From contig JADLAZ010000264.1 in NCBI GenBank assembly GCA_020849725.1, positions 1-15,695 on the forward strand: a stretch of DNA of 15,695 nt, in the 5' to 3' direction. The stretch comes from Chloroflexota bacterium. Its GTDB lineage: Bacteria; Chloroflexota; Chloroflexia; Thermomicrobiales; JADLAZ01. A model generated the notes under the pieces. That model was not told the origin of the DNA, made no database searches, and worked only from the letters and a program-made list of their open reading frames with translations. Below are positions 7,093-14,134 of this stretch, one piece after another; within the stretch, counting starts at the first letter, position 1; the number at the start of each line of letters is the position of its first letter. Position numbers and translations under genes: made by a program.

Positions 7093-7716
7093 TCAGGCGT
7101 TGCCGACCCAGGTCAGGCGGCTCGCGCCGGGGGCACGCTTGCCGGCGCGCGGCGGCGCCGCCGGGTCGGGGTAGCCGAGGCGGACCAGGCCGACCATGCG
7201 CTCGTCGGCCCCGGCGCCGACCAGGGCCGCCAGGGCCGGCGCGGCCGCCACGAGGCCGCTGCTCCACGATGTGGCCAATCCGGCGGCATGGGCGGCCAGC
7301 ATCACATTGGTGACCGCGATGCAGGTGGAGCCATAGTTCTCCAGATCGATCTCGGGATTGGGGTCGGGCAGCGTCGTCACGTACAGCAAGACCGGCACGT
7401 GCGACCAGGTCGCCGCCGCCTCGGCCGCCTTCGTCTCGGCGACGGCGTGGCTGACACCGGGCGTGCCCAGAAATTGATCCAGCGTCACCTGCCGGGCGAC
7501 CTCGCCCAGTCGCGCCCGGGCCGGGCCATCGAAGACATAGAAGCGCCACGGCTCGGTCAGGCGGTGGTTCGGCGCCCACACCGCCAGGTCGATCAGCCGG
7601 GCGATCAGATCGCGCGGCACCGGCCGGTCGGCGAACTCCTTGATGTTGCGTCGGCCGGTGATGACCGTTTCGAGCAGCGACAGTGCCGTCGCTGTGTCCG
7701 TGGTCGGTAGCGCCAT
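7093..7716 (-). CDS. Nitroreductase family protein (FMN-dependent NAD(P)H oxidoreductase)
   Basis: 207 residues from ATG 7714-7716, with GGGAGGG a few nt upstream. The FMN-binding signature of the family is seen at R22-R23-N-I-K-E-F, with APNHRLTEPWRFYVF (48-62) as the second conserved block and VGLVRLGYPD (175-184) near the C-terminus. ENYGSTCIAVTNVMLAAHAAGLATSW (126-151) is the long dimer-interface helix. Such enzymes act as homodimers in the cytoplasm and reduce nitroaromatics, quinones or flavins, or act as dehydrogenases. The short single-domain form is closest in layout to YdjA-like members. The physiological substrate is unknown. It diverges from argG across 285 bp. Confidence 0.9.
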   Translation of the reverse strand: MALPTTDTATALSLLETVITGRRNIKEFADRPVPRDLIARLIDLAVWAPNHRLTEPWRFYVFDGPARARLGEVARQVTLDQFLGTPGVSHAVAETKAAEAAATWSHVPVLLYVTTLPDPNPEIDLENYGSTCIAVTNVMLAAHAAGLATSWSSGLVAAAPALAALVGAGADERMVGLVRLGYPDPAAPPRAGKRAPGASRLTWVGNA

Positions 7717-7928
7717 GGATTCCCTCCCGTATCGTGTCGATGGTGCGCCACGGGTCGTGACGCTGACCGGAGTGTCATCGAAGCTTGTTCAGATGGCAAC
7801 AGCCGCCCGCGCGAGACCGTTCGTCCCTAGCACACCGTGCACGGGACACGTATTTGGCGCGGTTCGACACCGACAGCACTGCCAACCGCCGACGTCATCC
7901 CCTGATCGGCGCCGGCCACCGGCTCGCT

Positions 7929-7958
7929 CTGTCATTTGGCGGTCGCGGCCCCTATAGT
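7929..7958 (+). promoter_or_regulatory. Likely argG promoter
   Basis: CTGTCA (7929-7934), an 18-bp spacer, then TATAGT (7953-7958). The -10 matches consensus at five of six positions and the -35 at four. Transcription would begin near 7965, leaving a leader of about 37 nt that carries AGGAGG. No arginine-repressor box was recognised. Confidence 0.55.
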
Positions 7959-8001
7959 ACACCTGGCTGGGCACATGGCCCTGGACAGGAGGGGAACGAT
8001 C

Positions 8002-9225
<1,224 letters not shown>

Positions 9226-9232
9226 CCGGACT

Positions 9233-9266
9233 TGCCGGGCGGGCGCCATCGGTCGCCCGCCCGGCA
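9233..9266. terminator. Strong hairpin between convergent argG and sodC-like genes
   Basis: TGCCGGGCGGGCG (9233-9245), an 8-nt loop, and CGCCCGCCCGGCA (9254-9266) form a perfect 13-bp stem starting 8 nt after the argG stop and ending 6 nt before the stop of the facing gene. Its symmetry and position suit a bidirectional terminator. No U tract is present on either side, which is not rare in GC-rich genomes. Confidence 0.7.
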
Positions 9267-9271
9267 GTCGC

Positions 9272-9925
9272 TTACGCCGCGCGCCGCCGTGCCAGCACGA
9301 GCGCCGCCCCGATCGCCAGCAGCACCGCGCTCGCCGCCAGGAAGCCATCAGCGGCCAGCGCGCCACCGGCGCCGGTGCGCGGCATGGCTGGGGTCGCCTG
9401 GGTCAGTTTCAGCACGGCGCAGGCGATGCGCCCGCCGCTGTTGCCGGCCGGGTCGGTCACGTCGTCGTCGGGACCGGCGTGGATGACGACTGCCGCACCG
9501 TCGGCGTCGAAGATGCTGGCCGGCCCCGGCGCCAGCGTCAGTGCGCCGGCCGTGGCGCGGAAGGTAGTCGTGCCGTCCGCGGCCACCGTCAGGTTGGGCA
9601 CGTCTCCGGCATGTGGTCCCTCCGGATTCTTCAGCCCGTGCTTCTTGGTGGCCGGGTTGAAGTGGCCACCGGCCGAGGCGAAGTCCGGCCCGGTGCATGT
9701 GCCGACGGCATGGACGTGGATGCCATGCTGGCCTGGCGTCAGGCCGCGGGCCGAGCCGGTGATGGCCACCCCATCGGCCAACTGCTCCAGCGTGACTGTG
9801 CCGACCTCGGCGCCGGCGCCGTTGACGAGTGTGCCGGTGGCGCGCTCACCCACCGCCGCGACATTCGCGAGACCGACCAGCGCCATGATCAGACCAATCG
9901 ATAGAGCCATGCCGGGGCGTCGCAT
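9272..9925 (-). CDS. Secreted, probably cell-surface-anchored Cu-Zn superoxide dismutase
   Basis: 217 residues from ATG 9923-9925, with AGGAGG 8 nt upstream. Residues 1-25 are a signal peptide (MRRPG, then a hydrophobic core). The SodC domain spans about 30-173. All expected metal ligands are present: Cu at H70, H72, H88 and H149 (HGIHVHAVG, GGHFNP, VVIHAG) and Zn at H88, H96, H105 and D108 (KKHG, GPHAGD). C77 and C169 can form the conserved disulfide, and R166 in GNSGGRIAC is the active-site arginine. After a short linker comes MPRTG (181-185), a hydrophobic helix (about 190-212) and the RRR tail: the order of a sortase signal, with M for L. It converts superoxide outside the membrane. Its 5' end faces the end of the HD-domain gene 117 bp away on the same strand. 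Confidence 0.93.
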   Translation of the reverse strand: MRRPGMALSIGLIMALVGLANVAAVGERATGTLVNGAGAEVGTVTLEQLADGVAITGSARGLTPGQHGIHVHAVGTCTGPDFASAGGHFNPATKKHGLKNPEGPHAGDVPNLTVAADGTTTFRATAGALTLAPGPASIFDADGAAVVIHAGPDDDVTDPAGNSGGRIACAVLKLTQATPAMPRTGAGGALAADGFLAASAVLLAIGAALVLARRRAA

Positions 9926-9957
9926 GGACCATCCTCCTCGTGCCTGAGCGATCGGCG

Positions 9958-9979
9958 CCGTGCCCGCAGCTGGGCACGG
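9958..9979 (-). terminator. Hairpin downstream of the HD-domain gene
   Basis: CCGTGCCC (9958-9965), a 6-nt loop, then GGGCACGG (9972-9979): a perfect 8-bp stem about 64 nt past the HD-gene stop and 33 nt before the SodC start on the same strand. It may terminate the HD-gene transcript or form part of the sodC leader. No U tract is seen. Confidence 0.4.
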
Positions 9980-10042
9980 GCCGTCAGACGCTTATCAAGA
10001 ACGCTGCAGACGGGGATTCGTGTCGGTCTGCTGGCGTGCGGC

Positions 10043-11026
10043 CTACTGGTGGCCGGCCGTCTCGTCGCGCAGCGCGCGCACGAACGCCATGGCGTCACCG
10101 CTGGCGCCGTTGGTCGGCAGCCACTCTTGCTCCAGGAATGGCAGTTGACGTGAGAGTATGCCGCCCTTCCGATTCTGCGCGAAGTACCAGAGGACGCTTA
10201 GCCGCCCGTGCTGCAGGTTGGTGTCGAAATCGCCCAGCTCGTGCGCCAGTTGCTCCACCAGCACACCGAGCCGAGCGATGCGCGCGTCGGCCAGTTCCTT
10301 GCCGCTGTCGGTCGTCATCTTGACCACGAAGTCGCGGTGCTTGCTGTTGACCCAGGTCGGCAGCCGCTCCAGGATCCAGGGGCGGAAGAAGGCCTCCGGG
10401 TCGGCCTCCAGCTCGGCCGTCGCGTTCGGCTGTCCGGCCGCCTGCGCCTGCTTGTCGCGCCCACGCAGCACGATCATGATGTTGCGGTAGAGCGCCGGCA
10501 GGCCAATGTTCGAGTCGATCGTGTCAGCATCATAGATGATGCCGCCCTCGACCGAGGAGTGCTCCGAGACTTTCAGATGGGAGCGGATAATCTCGGCGAC
10601 GTGGGCGCTGAAGACGGCCGGGTAGCCGCGCTCGGCCAGCAGGTGCGCGGCGATGCGCGCCCCCGAGTCGTGGTGGACGGTGCCGCGCAGGGCCATCGCG
10701 TCGTACAGGTCAGTCACCAGGTTGTGGCGCGCTGGCGGCAGATGCTCGTTGAGCCAGAAGCCGTTGGCGTCGAGGACGCGCTGGCCGTCGCGCGTCATGA
10801 TCTCGCCGTCAAACGACTTGGTCACATCGTGCAGCAGCGTGGCGAACTCGAGCGCGCGCGCATCGGCCTGCTCGCGTCCGGCCAGCGTGCGCGACAGGCG
10901 TCGCACGCGCTGGATGTGGTCGTAGGTGTAGTTGCGCCAGGAGAAGCCGACCCAGTCTTCGTCCCAGAGTTGGTACGTCTCCTGCACGAGCTGCTCCAAC
11001 TCGATCAACGTGCGCGTGTCATCCAT
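10043..11026 (-). CDS. HD-domain metal-dependent phosphohydrolase family protein
   Basis: 327 residues from ATG 11024-11026, with AAGGAGG about 11 nt upstream. The N-terminal two thirds is an all-helical HD domain. H37 (YTYDHIQRV), H66-D67 (ATLLHDVTK) and D168 (IIYDADTID) supply the H...HD...D metal set. H118/H119 (GTVHHDSGAR), H142 and H150 may add a second metal or bind phosphate. Residues 215-327 are a helical extension with no recognised domain, including a WYFAQNRKGG stretch. The IIYDADTIDSNIGLPALYRNI segment is typical of soluble HD hydrolases that cut phosphate esters of nucleotides or small metabolites. The substrate is unknown. It may be co-transcribed with the downstream SodC gene unless the hairpin between them terminates. 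Confidence 0.82.
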   Translation of the reverse strand: MDDTRTLIELEQLVQETYQLWDEDWVGFSWRNYTYDHIQRVRRLSRTLAGREQADARALEFATLLHDVTKSFDGEIMTRDGQRVLDANGFWLNEHLPPARHNLVTDLYDAMALRGTVHHDSGARIAAHLLAERGYPAVFSAHVAEIIRSHLKVSEHSSVEGGIIYDADTIDSNIGLPALYRNIMIVLRGRDKQAQAAGQPNATAELEADPEAFFRPWILERLPTWVNSKHRDFVVKMTTDSGKELADARIARLGVLVEQLAHELGDFDTNLQHGRLSVLWYFAQNRKGGILSRQLPFLEQEWLPTNGASGDAMAFVRALRDETAGHQ

Positions 11027-11106
11027 CTTGCGACTCGCCTCCTTCGGATTATCAGCCCGCTCTCAGCCACGGCCGGTGTTGCTCGGCGTTCTGTCCGCGT
11101 CTGTCC

Positions 11107-11112
11107 ATTATA
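11107..11112 (-). promoter_or_regulatory. Consensus -10 element (TATAAT) for the HD-domain gene
   Basis: TATAAT on the minus strand is a perfect -10. The best -35 is TAGTCA with a 19-bp spacer, a weak match. Transcription would start near 11100 with a leader of about 75 nt. The gene on the opposite strand starts at 11226, so the 200-bp gap is a divergent promoter region. For that direction the best site is TTGACG at 11152-11157, without a good -10. Confidence 0.5.
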
Positions 11113-11225
11113 GGGGTTGCGCAGGCTACACTGACTACGGTCTTCCGCTGCTTGACGTCGCGGGTGCGCGTCATGCTCGTGCGTGGTGGACCGGTGGCCA
11201 GCGACTGATAGTTTGTCTGCGCGGC

Positions 11226-11342
11226 ATGTGGTGGTGGTGGCTGCCCCCGATCGTGGTCGTGGTGCTGCTCTTCGTCGGCCTGTTCCTGCTGGCCGCCGGT
11301 CTGGATGAGATCGCCAACCCACGGCGGCGGCGCGCCGTGTAG
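11226..11342 (+). CDS. 38-residue single-pass membrane micro-protein resembling the tail of an ABC permease
   Basis: ATG 11226 to TAG 11340-11342. The peptide opens MWWWWLPP, has one hydrophobic helix (about residues 9-25), then GLDEIANPRRRRAV. The last transmembrane helix of DppC/OppC-type peptide ABC permeases often shows WWWxLPPG, a hydrophobic stretch, and GLxDxLxPRLR-type ends, so the resemblance is specific. The rest of the permease is not present upstream. There is no clear ribosome site before the ATG, which lowers confidence. The stop is 23 bp before the next gene, in the same direction, so co-transcription is likely. It may be a relic of a lost permease gene or a small membrane protein kept for its own sake. 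The positively charged tail predicts a cytoplasmic C-terminus. Confidence 0.5.
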   Translation: MWWWWLPPIVVVVLLFVGLFLLAAGLDEIANPRRRRAV

Positions 11343-11365
11343 CCGGCCGGGCTGGGGAGGGACGG

Positions 11366-12796
11366 GTGGACCTGCTGATCGTGCTGGGCGACCAGGACAC
11401 GTACCACGAGGACGACGAGGCGGTCTTGGCCAGCCCGCGCTGGCTGGCCGATCTGCTGACGGAGGAGGGTCTGCCCGGCCTGTTCGTCTTCCAGGCCCGG
11501 CGCGCCGAGATCCTGGCCGAGCAGGGCCGTCGCGACGTCATTGCTGCCGTGCGCCGCCACGAGATCGGGCTGCACGGGCGCGACATCCACCCGATCGCCC
11601 CCGAGCTGGTGGAGGGCCTGGGCTGGGACGAGGGCGTGGCGGTGCTGCTGGCGGTCGAGCGCGCCGCGCTGGCGACGCTGGCCGATGTCTTCGGGACGGC
11701 GCCGGTGTGCGCCAGCGAGCACCGCGGCTTCGGCGCACCGCAGCTCTTCGCGGTGGCCGCGCAGCTCGGTCTGCCCTATCTGTTCGGCTTCCCGGCGGCG
11801 CCACCGCGGCACTCGGTGAGCTGGTTCGCCGGCGCGCTCAACGTGCCATTCGATGCGCCCGTGCCCGACTTCCTCGGCTTCTTCCCAGCCGTCTTCGACG
11901 ACGTGCTGCCCGACGATACTGCTTTCGCCGGCTTGCTTGCCCGACTGCGGGCGCACGTGGCGCGCGGCCTGGCGGCCGGGCTGCCGCTGCTGGTCGTCTT
12001 CGTCTGCCATCCGGCGCGGCTGTGCTACACCGGGCCAGTGGAGCGCTGGCAGTATGGCAATGGCCGCAACCACGGCCGCGCGGCCGTGCCGGCCGGCGTC
12101 GTGGTCCGCCGCTCGCGCGCCGAGATCGCCCGCGCCCTAGACAATGCGCGCGCCCTGCTGCGCTGCCTGCGCGACACGCCCGGCCTGGAGCCGACGACGG
12201 TGGCCGCGCTGCGGGCGCGCTATGGGCGGCCGGCGGCAACGATTGCGCGGGCGGAATTGACCGCGCTGGCCGGCCGGGCGCTGGCCGAGCGTCAGATCCC
12301 GATCGGTCCGACCGCCAGCGCGGCCGAGAGCATTCTAGGCTTCGCCGGGGCGCTGGTCGCGCAGGCCGCCGGTGGCCCGCTGCCGTCTGCCGAACCGCGC
12401 CGGGCGGCGCTCGGCCCGCGGACGCCACCGCCACTGGCGCCGGAGGCGCCGCACCTGACACCGGCGCAGGTGATGGGGCTGGCGGGTGACCTGCTGGCTG
12501 CCGTTGCCGCTGACGGCCACCTGCCGGCGGCGCTGCCGATCGCCGGCCGGATGGTTGGGCTGGGCACGCTCTACGGCGCGCTGGCCCAGGCCTACCTCGC
12601 CGCCGCCGATGGCGCGCCGCCGGCGGCGGTCCCGCTCGACGTCTGGCCGCGCTACCCGGCCGAGGCGCCGGCGCTGGCCGAGCGGCTGCGGCGCTGTGCC
12701 GAGGATCCGCTGGCGCGCCCCGGGCTGTCGCTGGAGGCGGCCGCACGCCATCTCCAACTGCAGACCTGGACGCTCAAGCCGGCCACGTGGGACTAG
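11366..12796 (+). CDS. Polysaccharide deacetylase-like protein (NodB-type barrel) with an added C-terminal domain
   Basis: 476 residues from GTG 11366, with GGAGGG 4 nt upstream. No signal peptide is seen, so it is probably cytoplasmic. Residues 1-270 look like a NodB-type beta/alpha barrel. LLIVLGDQDTYHEDDE (3-18) sits where the catalytic TFDDG motif is expected, giving D9/D11 candidates. RRHEIGLHGRDIHP (63-76) matches the GHEIGxHTxxHP motif with H70 and H75, but their spacing is one residue longer than usual. VFVCHPARLCY (211-221) adds another conserved His. Residues 340-362 are a Pro-Ala linker. Residues 363-476 form a second domain; AADGHLPAALPIAGRMVGLG then LYGALAQAYL recall the pseudomurein-binding repeat pattern (NGxLPxxVxIxG...LYLLA). 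The family would act on N- or O-acyl groups of sugars. The following isomerase-like gene, 15 bp away, suggests a shared sugar substrate. Confidence 0.7.
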   Translation: MDLLIVLGDQDTYHEDDEAVLASPRWLADLLTEEGLPGLFVFQARRAEILAEQGRRDVIAAVRRHEIGLHGRDIHPIAPELVEGLGWDEGVAVLLAVERAALATLADVFGTAPVCASEHRGFGAPQLFAVAAQLGLPYLFGFPAAPPRHSVSWFAGALNVPFDAPVPDFLGFFPAVFDDVLPDDTAFAGLLARLRAHVARGLAAGLPLLVVFVCHPARLCYTGPVERWQYGNGRNHGRAAVPAGVVVRRSRAEIARALDNARALLRCLRDTPGLEPTTVAALRARYGRPAATIARAELTALAGRALAERQIPIGPTASAAESILGFAGALVAQAAGGPLPSAEPRRAALGPRTPPPLAPEAPHLTPAQVMGLAGDLLAAVAADGHLPAALPIAGRMVGLGTLYGALAQAYLAAADGAPPAAVPLDVWPRYPAEAPALAERLRRCAEDPLARPGLSLEAAARHLQLQTWTLKPATWD

Positions 12797-12811
12797 GGGA
12801 GGAGACGAACG

Positions 12812-13660
12812 ATGCGCCTGTCGGGGAGCAACTACGGGCTGCCGGCGCTGCCGCTGGCGGCGGCGGCGGCCGTCATCGCCGAGATCGGCTACCGGGCGCT
12901 GGAGGTGACCGTGCTGCCGGGCTACGTCACCGCCATCGGCGGCTTCGATGGTGCAGCGCGCCGCGACGCGCGCATCACGCTGCGCCGGCACGGCCTGGTG
13001 GTGAGCGGCATCGCCCTGTTCCAGACGCTGACTGACCCCGACACGAGCGCGACCGAGCCGGTGCTGGCGAATCATCGGGCGGCGATCGATCTGGCCGTCG
13101 ATCTGGCGGAGGATGGCGCACCGCCGCCGCTGGCCTGCTTCTCGGGCGGCGCGGTCAGCGACTGGCCGGCGGCGCGCGGGCGCCTGATCGACCGGCTCGG
13201 CGGGCTGGCCGCGTACGCTCAGGGGCGGGGGGTGACGCTGGCGATCAAGGCGCACGCACTCGGCTGCGTCAGCCGGCCGCACCAGCTGATCGACCTGATC
13301 GAGCAGATCGACTCACCGGCCTTCCGCCTCTGCTTCGATATGAGCCATTTCGAAGTGCAGGGGCTGTCGCTGACGCAGGCGCTCCTGCCACTCGTACCGC
13401 TGGCGGCCCATGCCGAGGTCAAGGCGTCGATTGGGCGGGCGCCCGACCAGGAGTACCTGATCCCGGGCGAGGCGTCGGCACAGTCGGACTTCGTCGGCCA
13501 GTTCCAGGCGATGCGGGCGCTGGGCTACACGGGCTGGCTCGTGCCGGAGATGAGTGTCCACGTCCAGCGCCGGCCCGATTACGACCCCGTGGCCGCGCTG
13601 CGACTGGCCCACGCCGCGCTCACGCGCGCGCTGGCCGACGCCGGTGTCCCGCCGGCGTAG
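12812..13660 (+). CDS. Sugar phosphate isomerase/epimerase-like TIM-barrel protein
   Basis: 282 residues from ATG 12812, preceded by AGGAG (12800-12804) at 7 nt and 15 bp after the previous stop, so translated in the same operon. The fold is the xylose-isomerase-like TIM barrel (AP_endonuc_2 type). E31 (ALEVTV) is on strand 1, D176 and H179 (LCFDMSHFEVQG) on strand 6, H200 on strand 7 and E246 (WLVPEMS) on strand 8, covering most of the metal site. On strand 5, where many relatives have a Glu in an LEPH-like motif, this protein has K146 in AIKAHALGCVS. Either the metal site is altered or this is a subfamily with a catalytic lysine. No signal peptide. Family members isomerise or epimerise free or phosphorylated sugars; the substrate is not known. 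Confidence 0.8.
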   Translation: MRLSGSNYGLPALPLAAAAAVIAEIGYRALEVTVLPGYVTAIGGFDGAARRDARITLRRHGLVVSGIALFQTLTDPDTSATEPVLANHRAAIDLAVDLAEDGAPPPLACFSGGAVSDWPAARGRLIDRLGGLAAYAQGRGVTLAIKAHALGCVSRPHQLIDLIEQIDSPAFRLCFDMSHFEVQGLSLTQALLPLVPLAAHAEVKASIGRAPDQEYLIPGEASAQSDFVGQFQAMRALGYTGWLVPEMSVHVQRRPDYDPVAALRLAHAALTRALADAGVPPA

Positions 13661-13745
13661 CGCCCATCTCTGGGTCAGGACGGCCGGCCACTGGCCCCTC
13701 ACCAGCGCCCATCCGTGTCAGTGGAGGAGAACCGGCGGCACCGGG

Positions 13746-13931
13746 TCACGGACCGCCTGGCGCGATGCGGGCGGTGGGCAGGACGGCGCAGGGACAGGCG
13801 ATCGTGATGCTATCGAGCACCTGATGGTGCTTGGTGCGCTCGACGCGCGGGTCGCCGAGGCCGGCGAAGTGCTGGTGAATGGTGGTCAGGGACGCGGACG
13901 ACACGGCAACCTCCTGGAGAGAGCGCGGCAC
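13746..13931 (-). pseudogene. ISAs1-family transposase remnant (N-terminal fragment)
   Basis: The 61-codon frame starts at GTG 13931 (minus) and holds TTIHQHFAGLGDPRVERTK then HHQVLDSITIA and CAVL. This is the conserved N-terminus of ISAs1 (H-repeat) transposases, which read xFxxLxDPRVxRTKxHxLxDIxxIAICAVxxGAD. Here one codon has become two (CP) before CAVL, the GAD-W motif is missing, and TGA follows. Full transposases have about 370 residues with a DDE nuclease, none of which remains. A mobile element once inserted here and has decayed. Confidence 0.7.
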
Positions 13932-13967
13932 GGGCGGCCCCTGAGTATGGGCCTCGCGCGCACCCGA

Positions 13968-14007
13968 GACAAGCCATTGCTAACCATAATGAGATGCGAT
14001 TGCCCTG
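13968..14007 (-). mobile_element. Candidate terminal end of the decayed ISAs1-type element
   Basis: Read on the minus strand from 14007 the sequence begins CAGGGCAATCGCATCTCATT and leads, after about 76 nt, to the transposase remnant start. A CAGGG-type terminus ahead of the transposase gene is plausible for this family. No matching opposite end was found, so the element seems truncated. Confidence 0.3.
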
Positions 14008-14026
14008 CCGTGACGTCGCCATGGGC

Positions 14027-14056
14027 TTGACTCCCATGCAACACTGACTGTATGCT
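14027..14056 (+). promoter_or_regulatory. Promoter of the second stalked surface protein, with an operator-like palindrome
   Basis: TTGACT (14027-14032), an 18-bp spacer, then TATGCT (14051-14056): five of six matches at -35 and four of six at -10. Transcription would start near 14063, about 72 nt before ATG 14135. CATGGG (14020-14025) and CCCATG (14033-14038) form a perfect inverted repeat with the -35 box in its 7-nt centre, where a bound regulator would block RNA polymerase. Confidence 0.6.
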
Positions 14057-14134
14057 GAGAAGCGACTGCACGCATTCGTCTCATTGTCAGTAAGCCGGCG
14101 ATGGTGGCGCCGCTCAGCATGGAAGCTGTCCGCA

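Larger units (their letters stand above)
13661..14134. other. Intergenic region with transposase remnant and promoter
   Basis: 474 bp without an intact gene. It contains the ISAs1-type remnant (13746-13931), a candidate IS end (13968-14007) and the promoter of the next gene (14027-14056). GCGCCCATC occurs at 13660-13668 and again at 13705-13713, and looser similarity continues for about 15 bp after each copy. No clear terminator for the operon was found. Confidence 0.7.

Noticed and set aside
6326..7579. 417-codon minus-strand frame spanning three genes
   Set aside because: Its residues are Arg/Gly/Ala-rich shadow translation. It crosses the ABM-like gene, the four-cysteine gene and the nitroreductase in the wrong frame; each of those has its own ribosome site and family motifs.
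7822..7851. GTCCC/GGGAC inverted repeat in the nitroreductase-argG gap as an operator or terminator
   Set aside because: Only 5-bp arms with a long loop; expected by chance in GC-rich DNA.
7936..8001. Longer argG start at TTG 7936
   Set aside because: It would start inside the promoter, lacks a ribosome site, and adds 22 residues not found in argininosuccinate synthases; ATG 8002 has AGGAGG at the right distance.
11171..12073. 300-codon minus-strand frame opposite the deacetylase-like gene
   Set aside because: No family resemblance, composition typical of antisense frames in GC-rich DNA, and the plus-strand gene has motifs and a ribosome site. Frames at 11838-12746, 12335-13282 and 8515-9366 minus were rejected for the same reason.
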